DNA from: JAKAIY01 sp963809385
GTDB lineage: Bacteria; Chloroflexota; Ktedonobacteria; Ktedonobacterales; JADMIN01
Assembly (NCBI GenBank): GCA_963809385.1
Contig: CAWEJL010000005.1
Coordinates: forward strand, 248,001-312,000
Direction of reading: 5' to 3'
Length of the DNA stretch: 64,000 nt
In this document: piece after piece, positions 1 through 7,240 of the stretch
How positions within the stretch are numbered: the stretch's first letter is position 1
Layout of the letters: the number at the start of each line of letters is the position of its first letter
Program-made: the position numbers and the translations under genes
Notes under the pieces: generated by a model
What the model was told of the DNA's origin: nothing
Database searches by the model: none
What the model saw: the letters and a program-made list of their open reading frames with translations, nothing else

Positions 1-458
1 CACTGATAAAACTCGCGGTAGCGCCCCCGCTGTGGCCGGTCGGCTCGCCACACCGGCTGCATCTGGTAGCGGCGGAACGGCATCATCACATCATTCTGGC
101 GAGCCGCGATCACGCGCGCCATCGGTACGGTCAAGTCATACCGCAGCGCCATCTCCGAGAAGCGCCGCGCTAGCGGTCCCGCCGAGCGCTCGGCCCCTTC
201 GCCTTCCGCCAGTAGCTTACTCGCCGCCGACTCGAGGTCGCGCCCGTTCTTCAGGATGCGGAAGAGCAGGCGCTCACCTTCCTCACCGTACTTGCCCTCC
301 AGCGCGCTCGCGCTCTCGATGGACGGCGTCTCCAGCGGCTCATAGCCATAGCGCTCGAACGTCTCGCGCAGCAGCCGGAATACACGGTTGCGTGGAGCCA
401 GATCGCGCGGCAGGAAATCGCGCGTGCCACTGACCGGCGCGGTGGAGATGCGTGCCAT
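1..458 (-). CDS. hisS: Histidyl-tRNA synthetase, N-terminal part (runs off the window)
   Basis: Charges tRNA-His with histidine in the cytoplasm. Only the first 152 residues are inside the window. The protein opens with ISTAPVSGTRDFLPRD, the usual HisRS N-terminus. Near residues 117-151 it has the class II synthetase motif around YDLTVPMARVIA, followed by RRYQMQPVWRADRPQRGRYR, the HisRS motif 2 region. I placed the start at the ATG ending at 458 because family similarity begins there. The upstream 165 bases separate it from the exporter gene, and I see no strong terminator between them. The identification is firm; the C-terminal half is not visible. Confidence 0.95.
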   Translation of the reverse strand, partial: MARISTAPVSGTRDFLPRDLAPRNRVFRLLRETFERYGYEPLETPSIESASALEGKYGEEGERLLFRILKNGRDLESAASKLLAEGEGAERSAGPLARRFSEMALRYDLTVPMARVIAARQNDVMMPFRRYQMQPVWRADRPQRGRYREFYQ

Positions 459-622
459 ACGGGGTCAATCCTTGTCGCTCTGATTCTTGCTGACCGTCGC
501 AGCTTCATCGCGGCTTCATATGGTACGCCAGTGTACCATGTCTTCCACTCTATCACATACGCCGCGCGCTTCTCTCCAGCCACGAGCGCATCTCCCGCCC
601 TTCTGGTGTGTGGAGCGCCCAG

Positions 623-1678
623 CTACACGATGGTGAAGAACGTTACCACGGACAGCAAAACCGACACCAGCGTCATCACCAGCAGCGGACGCAGCGCCCT
701 CGTGCGCAGGTGCGCCAGGCTGACATTAAGCCCCAGACCCACCATCGCCGCCGTAAGGATAAAAGCGCTCCCGTTCGAGATGGCCGTCATCGCCGCCGCT
801 GGCACGATAATCCACTTGCCCAGGATATAACTGCCAACCAGGCTCATCGCGATGAAGCCAATCAGGAACCATGGAAACTCAATCTTTGCCTTGGGATCAT
901 GCGTGCCGCGCGCCTTCATGATGAACACGAAAATGAAACTCAGTGGCACGAGCAAGAACACCCGGCCCAGCTTCGCCAAGAGCGCGATCGCCAGCGCATC
1001 ATGCCCAGCCGGCGCAGCCGCCAGCGCCACCTGCGCGATTTCGTGGATACTCACACCCGACCAGACCCCGTACTGCATATTCGTCAACGGCAGCAGTGGC
1101 CGGATCAGCGTATAGGCGATGGCGAACACAGTTCCCATTAGCGCGATGATGCCAGCGCCGATCGCGGTATCTTCCTCATCCGCCCGCAAGATCGGCGACA
1201 CCGCCGCGATAGCCGCCGCGCCACAGACCCCCGTCCCCACCCCTAGCAGCAGCGAAAGTGATGCGTCCGCCTTGAACAGCCGCGCCAGCAGGACCATGGC
1301 GACAATGGCGAACACGATAGTTCCCGCGTCGCGTAGAAGCAGGAACAGCCCTTGATGCAACACAATATCAATGTTCAGCTTCAGCCCATACAAGATGATC
1401 GCGAAGCGCAGCAGCCGCTTCGCCGAGAACGCGATCCCCGGTCGCAGCGTCTCGGGATACCCCGCTACCTGGCGATACAACACCGCGATAATGATCGAGC
1501 AGGCCAGCGGACCCACCAGCGCGAAGCCCGGAAGCTGCGACAGCCCAAGCCCCAGCGTCGCAATGACCAGAGTGAAGATGACGCCACCCACAAAACCCCA
1601 CCGACCTCGCGCCGAAGGTTGTGCTTGCGTCTGAAGTGGCGCTACCAATGGCGCCTTCTCGATTATCTCGCTACTCAT
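623..1678 (-). CDS. YeiH/UPF0324 family putative sulfate exporter, multi-pass membrane protein
   Basis: A 351-residue protein with about ten hydrophobic segments spread over its whole length. The order and motifs (LRPGIAFSAKRLLRFAIILYG near residue 78, GVGTGVCGAAAIAAVSPIL near 146, GVSIHEIAQVALAA near 208) match the YeiH family annotated as putative sulfate exporters; the true substrate is unproven in most members. It is divergent from a LysR regulator at 1843, the classical arrangement for YeiH/YeiE-like pairs, with an inverted repeat in the shared intergenic region. Start ATG at 1678; the length is normal for the family. Confidence 0.88.
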   Translation of the reverse strand: MSSEIIEKAPLVAPLQTQAQPSARGRWGFVGGVIFTLVIATLGLGLSQLPGFALVGPLACSIIIAVLYRQVAGYPETLRPGIAFSAKRLLRFAIILYGLKLNIDIVLHQGLFLLLRDAGTIVFAIVAMVLLARLFKADASLSLLLGVGTGVCGAAAIAAVSPILRADEEDTAIGAGIIALMGTVFAIAYTLIRPLLPLTNMQYGVWSGVSIHEIAQVALAAAPAGHDALAIALLAKLGRVFLLVPLSFIFVFIMKARGTHDPKAKIEFPWFLIGFIAMSLVGSYILGKWIIVPAAAMTAISNGSAFILTAAMVGLGLNVSLAHLRTRALRPLLVMTLVSVLLSVVTFFTIV

Positions 1679-1755
1679 GCCTGAATTACCCCTATCCTGC
1701 TCACACCTAGAAATAGCCTGGAAATCATGGCTGCTGGCAGTATACGGGCCACTAT

Positions 1756-1785
1756 ATGATAAGTAAAATGAATAGTTGTTATCAT
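1756..1785. promoter_or_regulatory. Inverted repeat between divergent exporter and LysR genes, candidate LysR operator
   Basis: ATGATAA at 1756-1762 and TTATCAT at 1779-1785 form a perfect 7-bp inverted repeat with a 16-base spacer. The surrounding 60 bases are AT-rich, unlike their GC-rich neighbours. LysR-type proteins bind interrupted palindromes in exactly this divergent position, so this is the likely site for the adjacent regulator. Confidence 0.6.
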
Positions 1786-1842
1786 TACAATAGGTGATAT
1801 GCTAACGTGGGAATCGGTAAGGTGGACTCAGGAGAAACGACC

Positions 1843-2781
1843 ATGCCCCCTCAAGTAGATACTGTTATCAGCCATGCGCATCTTCAGATCTTCGTCTCTG
1901 TCGCGGAAAAACGCAGCTTTTCTCGCGCCGCGGCGGAACTTCATCTCACTCAACCAGCTATCACGCTCCACATACAGGCGCTGGAGCGTGAGGTCGGAGC
2001 CCGGCTTCTGGAGCGGACAAACCGCTTTGTCCGCCTGACAAAAGCTGGTGAGATTGTCTATGACCACTCGACTCGCATCCTGAGCATTCAGGCGCAGATG
2101 CGGCGTTGCCTGGACGACCTGATCCGTGAGGCCAGCGGACCGCTCTCCATTGGCGCCAGTTTCACTTTTGGCGAATACGCACTGCCACACCTCCTCGCTA
2201 CATTTCGCGCGCTGCATCCTCAGGTGAGGCCCACCGCCATGATCGCGAATACCGGGCAAATCGCCGAGTTGGTGGCCGTCAACCGGCTCGATGTAGGACT
2301 CGTGGAAGGGGAGGTGCGCCTACCCAGCGTCCTGGCCGAGCCAGTGAGTGAAGACGCGCTGGTCGTCGTCGCGCCCCCCAACTTCTCCCCAACATCCCAA
2401 TCACTCCTCACAGAACTGCGGCCCGTCGACCTCGCCTGCGAACAGTGGATCGTCCGCGAGCCAGGCTCAGGAACGCGCGCCGCTTCTGACCACTTCTTCA
2501 CTCAGACAGGTCTCACAGCGGACAGCGCGCTGGAGTTTGGCAGTACACAAATGATCAAAGAAGCCGTCGAGGCCGGACTGGGCCTCGCGCTCCTGTCGCG
2601 CTGGACTATCCGCAAGGAGCTCGCGCTTGGAACACTGCGTGAGCTCCCTTTGGCAGGCCTTCCCATCACGCGCCAGCTCTCCATGCTCACGCCCGCCGCC
2701 ACATTCCGCACTAAAGCCCTCGACGAGTTCGTGGACTTCATGCGTGGTCCAGCCCGCGACCAGCTCCAGCGGTTGAGTTAA
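1843..2781 (+). CDS. LysR-family transcriptional regulator
   Basis: DNA-binding regulator of 312 residues. The N-terminal winged helix-turn-helix is visible (LQIFVSVAEKRSFSRAAAEL then LTQPAITLHIQALEREVGARLLERT), followed by a linker helix and a periplasmic-binding-like effector domain from about residue 90. A GTG 36 bases upstream is also in frame, but AGGAGA at 1830-1835 sits seven bases before the ATG at 1843, which decides the start. It is divergent from the YeiH-type exporter and most likely controls it, as YeiE/CysB-like proteins do. Effector unknown. Confidence 0.9.
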   Translation: MPPQVDTVISHAHLQIFVSVAEKRSFSRAAAELHLTQPAITLHIQALEREVGARLLERTNRFVRLTKAGEIVYDHSTRILSIQAQMRRCLDDLIREASGPLSIGASFTFGEYALPHLLATFRALHPQVRPTAMIANTGQIAELVAVNRLDVGLVEGEVRLPSVLAEPVSEDALVVVAPPNFSPTSQSLLTELRPVDLACEQWIVREPGSGTRAASDHFFTQTGLTADSALEFGSTQMIKEAVEAGLGLALLSRWTIRKELALGTLRELPLAGLPITRQLSMLTPAATFRTKALDEFVDFMRGPARDQLQRLS

Positions 2782-2786
2782 AACAC

Positions 2787-2830
2787 CTGGGCGAAGCGCC
2801 AACCGCACAAGCGGTAGGCGCTTCGCCCAG
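2787..2830. terminator. Bidirectional hairpin between convergent genes
   Basis: CTGGGCGAAGCGCC (2787-2800) is perfectly complementary to 2817-2830, and the stem continues inward with ACCGC/GCGGT after an A-A mismatch. It starts five bases after the LysR stop codon and lies before the end of the leftward membrane gene. There is no long T run, so it is a strong hairpin whose terminator role is inferred from position. Confidence 0.7.
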
Positions 2831-2851
2831 TCTAAACGTGTCGTACCTGGC

Positions 2852-3286
2852 TTAGGGAGCGGGATGTTGCGGCATTCCAATCGTCATCCAGACTGCCCCC
2901 AACAAGACGAGGATTGCGATCGCCAGAACCACGAGCGCCACTGTGGACTCAATATAGTCGCCTTCGTAGTGCCGGTCACGGACACCACGAAGCGTACGCA
3001 TACCGGCGACGAGAAAGAAGATCAGCGAGATCACCAGTCCGCCTTCAGCGATAATCGTTTCGGCTTGTTGCGTAGTAAAAAGAAAGCCGTTAGGCACGGT
3101 AACAAACCGAACGATTGTGAGGATTTCCCAGAAAAGCGCAAGTATGCCCACGAGAATCAGCAGCGGCAGCGCGCCTTCCATCACACCCCGGAGGGCGCTC
3201 AGCACAATCCTCAGCGGTGATGGAAGGGAAATTGTCTTCGCGGGAGATCCTGTGTTGATACTTGGCGCGTGACGCGGTTCACGCAT
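2852..3286 (-). CDS. Small membrane protein of unknown function
   Basis: 144 residues with three clear hydrophobic helices, at about residues 30-50, 75-100 and 118-138. The C-terminal helix pair flanks a charged loop containing RTLRGVRDRHYEGDYIESTVALVV. I recognise no catalytic motif; the layout recalls YqhA/DUF-type small membrane proteins, but this is only a resemblance. The start at 3286 is set by GAGAGGAG ten bases upstream. It lies 57 bases after the hydrolase on the same strand and may be co-transcribed. Confidence 0.7.
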   Translation of the reverse strand: MREPRHAPSINTGSPAKTISLPSPLRIVLSALRGVMEGALPLLILVGILALFWEILTIVRFVTVPNGFLFTTQQAETIIAEGGLVISLIFFLVAGMRTLRGVRDRHYEGDYIESTVALVVLAIAILVLLGAVWMTIGMPQHPAP

Positions 3287-3343
3287 GGCGGGATCGCTCC
3301 TCTCCGAAAGAAATCCAAATGCGAGGCTCTGCGAGCGCTCCAA

Positions 3344-5353
3344 TCATGCGACAGGTAGATTGGCTGTGAAGAACGCGACCACATTATCCACATACTTCTG
3401 CCCAGCGACTTTAAACGCCTGGGCGTGCGTCGCGTTCGGCACAAGCCAGATGCTCACCCGCGCGCCTGATCCTTGCTTCGCCGCCTGATCGAGCAAGTTC
3501 ATGTCAGACGTCGGAACGTAGGTATCAGCGGCCCCCTGAATGAAATATATCGGCCTCGGCGCGATCTTCGCGACCACGTCAACTGGACGGACCGCCGCAA
3601 AATCAATCGCGTAGAGCGCTTGAAAAGCGCGCAGAACACCTGGTGTAAACCAGGATGGCAGACCTGAGCGCTTGGGAATCTCCCGCTCCAACAATGGGAG
3701 CGCGTCGGAGTAGGCGCTATCGGATACCACAGCCTTAATCGCGGTATCTTGCGCGGCGGCCAGGAGGAGCGTCGCGGCCCCCATCGAAACGCCCCACCCC
3801 CCGATCGCCTTCGGCCGCCCCAGATTGGGATACGGTTGCTCACCACTGAGCAAGAAGTCCACCGCGCCCAGCACATCACGCTTCTCGAAGTAGCCCATAC
3901 TGAGCGGTTCCGCCTGCGACTGTCCCGTACCACGCAAATCGAAAGTCAACACGGCGAAACCATGCTTCGCCAGCGCGGCGCTGAGGTCGAGATATCCCAT
4001 CCCCAGATCAGTACGGTTATCAGGCGAGCCATGCACAACGATGATCGTGCGGGCGTCGGTAAGCGCGCCCTTTGGGCCAACTCCAGGAATAAACCAGCCT
4101 CTCAGAACAACGTGATCTGTGCGACTGGAAAATTTGACAGGTTGATACTTTAGGCCATAGGTGGCTGGCGTGGAGGTTGGAACCACCTGAGGAGCATAGG
4201 CGAGATTAGACGCCGCATAGACGCTAACACCCGCGTAGGCGAACGAAAGCAGGGAAGCGCAGAGGAGCACTGCGGTCAACGTCCAACGCGCCAGTGTCGC
4301 CACGCGTGACACCGGACGGGGCCGTGCCGCTATCTCCCAAAAGTAAGGGGCGGGCGCCCCTATTGGTGAGCGCGGCGGCTCAGGCGGACGTGCCCAGGCA
4401 GGCTCGCCTGTGCCTCCAGGCATATACTCGCCTGTACGAACGTCTGACGTTGAAACGCCAGCATGCGCCAGCGACGCTGGTCCCCTCCCCAGGTCGCTCG
4501 GCGGAGCATATCCCGCGCCGTATGAGCCATACGAGTCCGCGGCAGGATCGTACGATGGCGCTGGTGGGACCCAGCCGGCTCCAGATGGCGCGGTGGCTGG
4601 CGTCTTAGCGGTCAGGGGTGGCACGTATTCTGGGGCATTCTGCGAATACGGCTGAGGGGCGCCTGAGTACGGCGCATAGCCAGCGTACTCGCCTGACGCG
4701 CCAAATGGAGGATCAAAGTCACTATACCCACCGGTATACCCACCTCCATCTCCGGGATCCAGGAAGTCAGGATCACCTAACGGACCACGCGGAGGGCCCG
4801 CGGATGGAGGCGTGGGTGGAAGCCAGTCTGGCTGATGCCAGCGTGGCGGGGCTACATTCGGGTCGTGAGCGAGTGGGGCGCCCTTGCCACCCTCGTCATA
4901 GGCAGAAGCGCCCCTGGAAGAGGCCGCGCTGCGGTCGGGCGGCGCGAACGGTCCCCGCGCGCGCTCACCGCCTGGCGCGTCTCTACCTTTTTGGTCTCGC
5001 GAGTCTCGCGAGTCTCGCGAGTCTCGCGGAGATGGCCCCACCCAGCGAGATCCGGATGCGCTCGGCCCCCCAGCGGATCGAGGCGTAGCCGCGCCACGCT
5101 CCATCCCCGCCACAGTCATATGTGGTGGGGGGGGGCTGTTCAACCAGGCTGGTGTAGCCTGAACAGGCGCTCCAGGCGCCGCGTTATTTTCTGGCGCGCC
5201 TGTGGCTGGGCGTCGCCGTGGACCGCGTGTAAACATGTCACGCACGGTTCGAGCGACGCGCACCGGGCGCGATTCGGGCCGCCAACCACGCGGAGCAGGT
5301 CCCGAACCCCACCCGCTACGATCGTCGTCTGAGCGCTCTGGCGGACGGCCCAT
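3344..5353 (-). CDS. Membrane-anchored alpha/beta hydrolase with a long disordered N-terminus
   Basis: 669 residues. The first ~340 are low-complexity and rich in Pro, Gly, Ser and Tyr, including four RDS-type repeats near residues 108-120. A single transmembrane helix follows (around ARWTLTAVLLCASLLSFAYA), then an extracytoplasmic alpha/beta hydrolase domain. The triad is visible: nucleophile Ser in GWGVSMG (about 523), Asp in GAADTYVP (about 610) and His in NATHAQAF (about 643). HGSPDNRTD supplies the oxyanion region. This looks like an esterase or lipase-like enzyme displayed outside the cell by a cytoplasmic tail, which is an unusual architecture. GAGAGAGGG nine bases upstream supports the ATG at 5353 over the TTG at 5392. 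Confidence 0.85.
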   Translation of the reverse strand: MGRPPERSDDDRSGWGSGPAPRGWRPESRPVRVARTVRDMFTRGPRRRPATGAPENNAAPGAPVQATPAWLNSPPPPHMTVAGMERGAATPRSAGGPSASGSRWVGPSPRDSRDSRDSRDQKGRDAPGGERARGPFAPPDRSAASSRGASAYDEGGKGAPLAHDPNVAPPRWHQPDWLPPTPPSAGPPRGPLGDPDFLDPGDGGGYTGGYSDFDPPFGASGEYAGYAPYSGAPQPYSQNAPEYVPPLTAKTPATAPSGAGWVPPAPSYDPAADSYGSYGAGYAPPSDLGRGPASLAHAGVSTSDVRTGEYMPGGTGEPAWARPPEPPRSPIGAPAPYFWEIAARPRPVSRVATLARWTLTAVLLCASLLSFAYAGVSVYAASNLAYAPQVVPTSTPATYGLKYQPVKFSSRTDHVVLRGWFIPGVGPKGALTDARTIIVVHGSPDNRTDLGMGYLDLSAALAKHGFAVLTFDLRGTGQSQAEPLSMGYFEKRDVLGAVDFLLSGEQPYPNLGRPKAIGGWGVSMGAATLLLAAAQDTAIKAVVSDSAYSDALPLLEREIPKRSGLPSWFTPGVLRAFQALYAIDFAAVRPVDVVAKIAPRPIYFIQGAADTYVPTSDMNLLDQAAKQGSGARVSIWLVPNATHAQAFKVAGQKYVDNVVAFFTANLPVA
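4994..5029. repeat. Four tandem copies of a 9-bp unit inside the hydrolase gene
   Basis: GTCTCGCGA is repeated four times in frame (the last copy ends GCGG), encoding the RDSRDSRDSRDQ run of the disordered N-terminus. A unit of three codons lets the copy number change without breaking the reading frame. Confidence 0.85.
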
Positions 5354-5523
5354 AACGCCTATCCCTCTCTCAACATTGCGCTTGACGCGCAATTGGCTTC
5401 ACAAGGGATGTCGCGCAGAGCGCGGCCCGTCCCCCATCCTCACACAGCGAACCCTTGACCTGCTGTACGGTAATAACGTCAGAATACACGAAACAGCGCG
5501 CCTATGCGGGACTTTCGTAATGA

Positions 5524-5574
5524 CATACCAGATACAGGCGCCCCGTATCTGGTATGGGAGCCGTATCTGGTATG
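5524..5574. repeat. Inverted repeat plus extra direct copy between hydrolase and DAHP synthase genes
   Basis: CATACCAGATAC (5524-5535) is the exact complement of GTATCTGGTATG (5545-5556), and a second identical copy of the latter follows at 5563-5574. It lies 170 bases upstream of the hydrolase start and 53 bases after the DAHP synthase stop. It could be a terminator hairpin for the latter or a three-site operator for the former; the exact 12-base repetition favours a protein-binding array. Confidence 0.65.
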
Positions 5575-5626
5575 GGAGATGAGGAAATGACCGTGCGCCG
5601 TAACGGCTGGACAGAAGCGTCCGGCG

Positions 5627-6526
5627 CTAGTCGCGCAGCGCGGCGCTCACCCGTTCGATGCGCGCGATCATTGCGGCCAACGCCCCTGGCGTGATCGCTT
5701 GATCGGCATCGGTGAGCGCCTGGTTGGGATGAGGATGCATCTCGACAATCAGCCCGTCGGCGCCAGCGGCAATGGCGGCTACGCCCATTGCGGGGACGAG
5801 ATCGCCGCGCCCAGCCCCGTGGCTGGGGTCAACCATCACCGGCAAGTGCGTTAGCTGCGCCAGAAGTGGCACGCAGGTCAAGTCCAGCAAGTTGCGGGTC
5901 ATTGGGTCGAAGCTGCGCACACCGCGCTCGCACATGACCACATCAGAATTGCCCTCAGAGAGGATATACTCCGTCGCCAGCAGCCATTCCTCAATAGTCG
6001 CGGCGAATCCGCGCTTGAGCAGCACGGGCCGCCTGGAACGCCCGACGGCGCGCAGCAGCGCGAAATTCTGCATATTGCGGCTGCCGATCTGGAGCATATC
6101 GGCGACCTCGGCCACTGGCTCGACCATCGCGGGCTCCATCACCTCGGTGACGATCGGCAGACCTGACTCAGCGCGTGCGTGCGCCAGCAGCGGCAGGCCG
6201 TCGAGGCCCAGCCCCTGGAAGCTGTAGGGTGATGTTCGTGGCTTGAAGGCGCCACCGCGCAGCAGTTGGGCGCCAGCTTCGCGCGCGGCCAGCGCAGCCT
6301 CGATGATTCCGGCCTCGGACTCGACCGAGCAAGGACCCGCGATGACTATCGGGTCGCCCGCGCCAATGCGGACACCACCAACCGTCACAATCGTCTTCTC
6401 TGGATGCGCTTCGCGGCTCGCCAGTCGGTACGGCGCGGATGGCGTCGTGGCCTCCACGGGGTTGCGCGGCTGCGCGAGCCGCGATCGTTCATCAGGGGTG
6501 GCGCTATCGCGTGTGACGGTCGTCAT
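5627..6526 (-). CDS. aroF: 3-deoxy-7-phosphoheptulonate (DAHP) synthase, type I beta
   Basis: Condenses phosphoenolpyruvate and erythrose 4-phosphate, the first step of the shikimate pathway to Phe, Tyr and Trp. Signature segments are all present: IAGPCSVES, GGAFKPRTSPYSFQG, MQIGSRNMQNF-like core and VDPSHGAGRGDL. At 299 residues it has only ~55 residues before the barrel, too short for the complete ferredoxin-like or chorismate mutase domain that gives feedback control to many relatives. Control may therefore rest mainly on the attenuator found upstream (6721-6934). AGAGGA five bases before the ATG sets the start at 6526. Confidence 0.93.
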   Translation of the reverse strand: MTTVTRDSATPDERSRLAQPRNPVEATTPSAPYRLASREAHPEKTIVTVGGVRIGAGDPIVIAGPCSVESEAGIIEAALAAREAGAQLLRGGAFKPRTSPYSFQGLGLDGLPLLAHARAESGLPIVTEVMEPAMVEPVAEVADMLQIGSRNMQNFALLRAVGRSRRPVLLKRGFAATIEEWLLATEYILSEGNSDVVMCERGVRSFDPMTRNLLDLTCVPLLAQLTHLPVMVDPSHGAGRGDLVPAMGVAAIAAGADGLIVEMHPHPNQALTDADQAITPGALAAMIARIERVSAALRD

Positions 6527-6720
6527 GCCAGTCCTCTCAGTTCCAGGTGATCTTCGGTTTCGGTCGAGTGATGAATTCATCTGGAGGCAAGTCTCTCTCC
6601 GCCTGCCTAACACCCTCAGCCGATTTCCCACCCATCTGGCGCTCCTATCATCAAAGCATACCGCCCGGATAACAACAGGACAACCAGTGGAAGGGTTAGG
6701 CGAGAAGGGTTCGCGGGGAA

Positions 6721-6753
6721 ACAAAAAAGCAGAGGAGTCAAACTCCTCTGCTT
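6721..6753 (-). terminator. Intrinsic terminator in the DAHP synthase leader (attenuator)
   Basis: Read on the minus strand, GCAGAGGAGT and ACTCCTCTGC (6751-6742 and 6738-6729) form a perfect 10-bp stem with a three-base loop, followed at once by six T residues. It lies 195 bases upstream of the structural gene and 53 bases after the leader peptide stop, so it ends transcription before aroF unless an alternative fold forms. Confidence 0.9.
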
Positions 6754-6823
6754 CCCTCCGACCCGCTGCCGTCTCGCTCTCGAACCCAGCGCAAACGGCC
6801 CACCGTCAAGCCGGAGGGCAGAG
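6746..6823 (-). promoter_or_regulatory. Antiterminator pairing in the DAHP synthase leader
   Basis: CTCTGCCCTCCG (minus strand, 6823-6812), which is codons 25-28 of the leader peptide, is complementary to CGGAGGG...CAGAG (6760-6746) with a three-base bulge, 12 pairs in all. The second strand includes the first six bases of the terminator stem, so the two folds exclude each other. A ribosome that finishes the leader covers the first strand and lets the terminator form; one stalled at the Phe/Tyr codons leaves most of it free. Confidence 0.75.
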
Positions 6824-6895
6824 CCACCAATAATAATAAAAGGTGGTGGGGTTCGAGATGCGGTTGTGGTCAGCGTTTAGGTGGTGGGTATTCAT
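6806..6895 (-). CDS. Aromatic leader peptide (29 residues) of the DAHP synthase attenuator
   Basis: A 29-codon ORF whose residues 19-24 are Phe-Tyr-Tyr-Tyr-Trp-Trp, all three end products of the pathway opened by the downstream enzyme. Six aromatic codons in a row, with both Trp codons adjacent, is not expected by chance. Translation starts about four bases after the predicted transcription start, so the leader mRNA would be nearly leaderless. The peptide ends LCPPA then TGA. Its product is presumably not functional; ribosome position on it is the signal. Confidence 0.9.
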   Translation of the reverse strand: MNTHHLNADHNRISNPTTFYYYWWLCPPA

Positions 6896-6905
6896 CTTGG
6901 GCAGA

Positions 6906-6934
6906 AGTATATGGATCTTGCCCAGTCTTGTCAA
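6906..6934 (-). promoter_or_regulatory. Consensus sigma-70 promoter of the DAHP synthase leader
   Basis: Minus strand: TTGACA at 6934-6929, a 17-base spacer, and TATACT at 6911-6906. The predicted start near 6899 is four bases before the leader peptide ATG. Confidence 0.88.
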
Positions 6935-7240
6935 GCGCCATCGAGCATGTTTCAAGCGAAACAGATGTTTCAGGCCTCACGGATAGCGCGACAACCAGTG
7001 TACCGCTCCAAAGCAGGCGCATCACGAGATCATCAACAAATATATCCGCTTCGCGGCGCCGATTCTGCAGGAACACAAAGGCGTCACAAACCCATGACCG
7101 GGTTTCACCTTACGGCGTGGAGCGAAAACGCCCTACGGTAGCGCGCTGAGGCGGGTCTCATGTATACTTCAGGAGGCGCTTTATCGGCGGTAGCCCGCGA
7201 TTATTCCGCATATCCAGCGTCACGAAAGGGTCACACCACA
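6935..7240. other. Intergenic region upstream of the FAD/Fe-S oxidoreductase
   Basis: This stretch separates the leftward aromatic leader from the rightward oxidoreductase. It must hold the oxidoreductase promoter, but I find no convincing -35/-10 pair in that direction; TATACT occurs at 7162-7167 without a good -35. A weak 5-bp hairpin (GGCGT/ACGCC) lies around 7115-7132. No protein-like ORF was seen. Confidence 0.5.

Noticed and set aside
6841..6880. GGTTCGAGAT stretch as a tRNA T-arm
   Set aside because: No acceptor or anticodon arms around it; it is part of the aromatic leader peptide on the other strand.
7162..7167. TATACT as -10 box for the FAD/Fe-S oxidoreductase
   Set aside because: No acceptable -35 hexamer 16-18 bases upstream; left unassigned.
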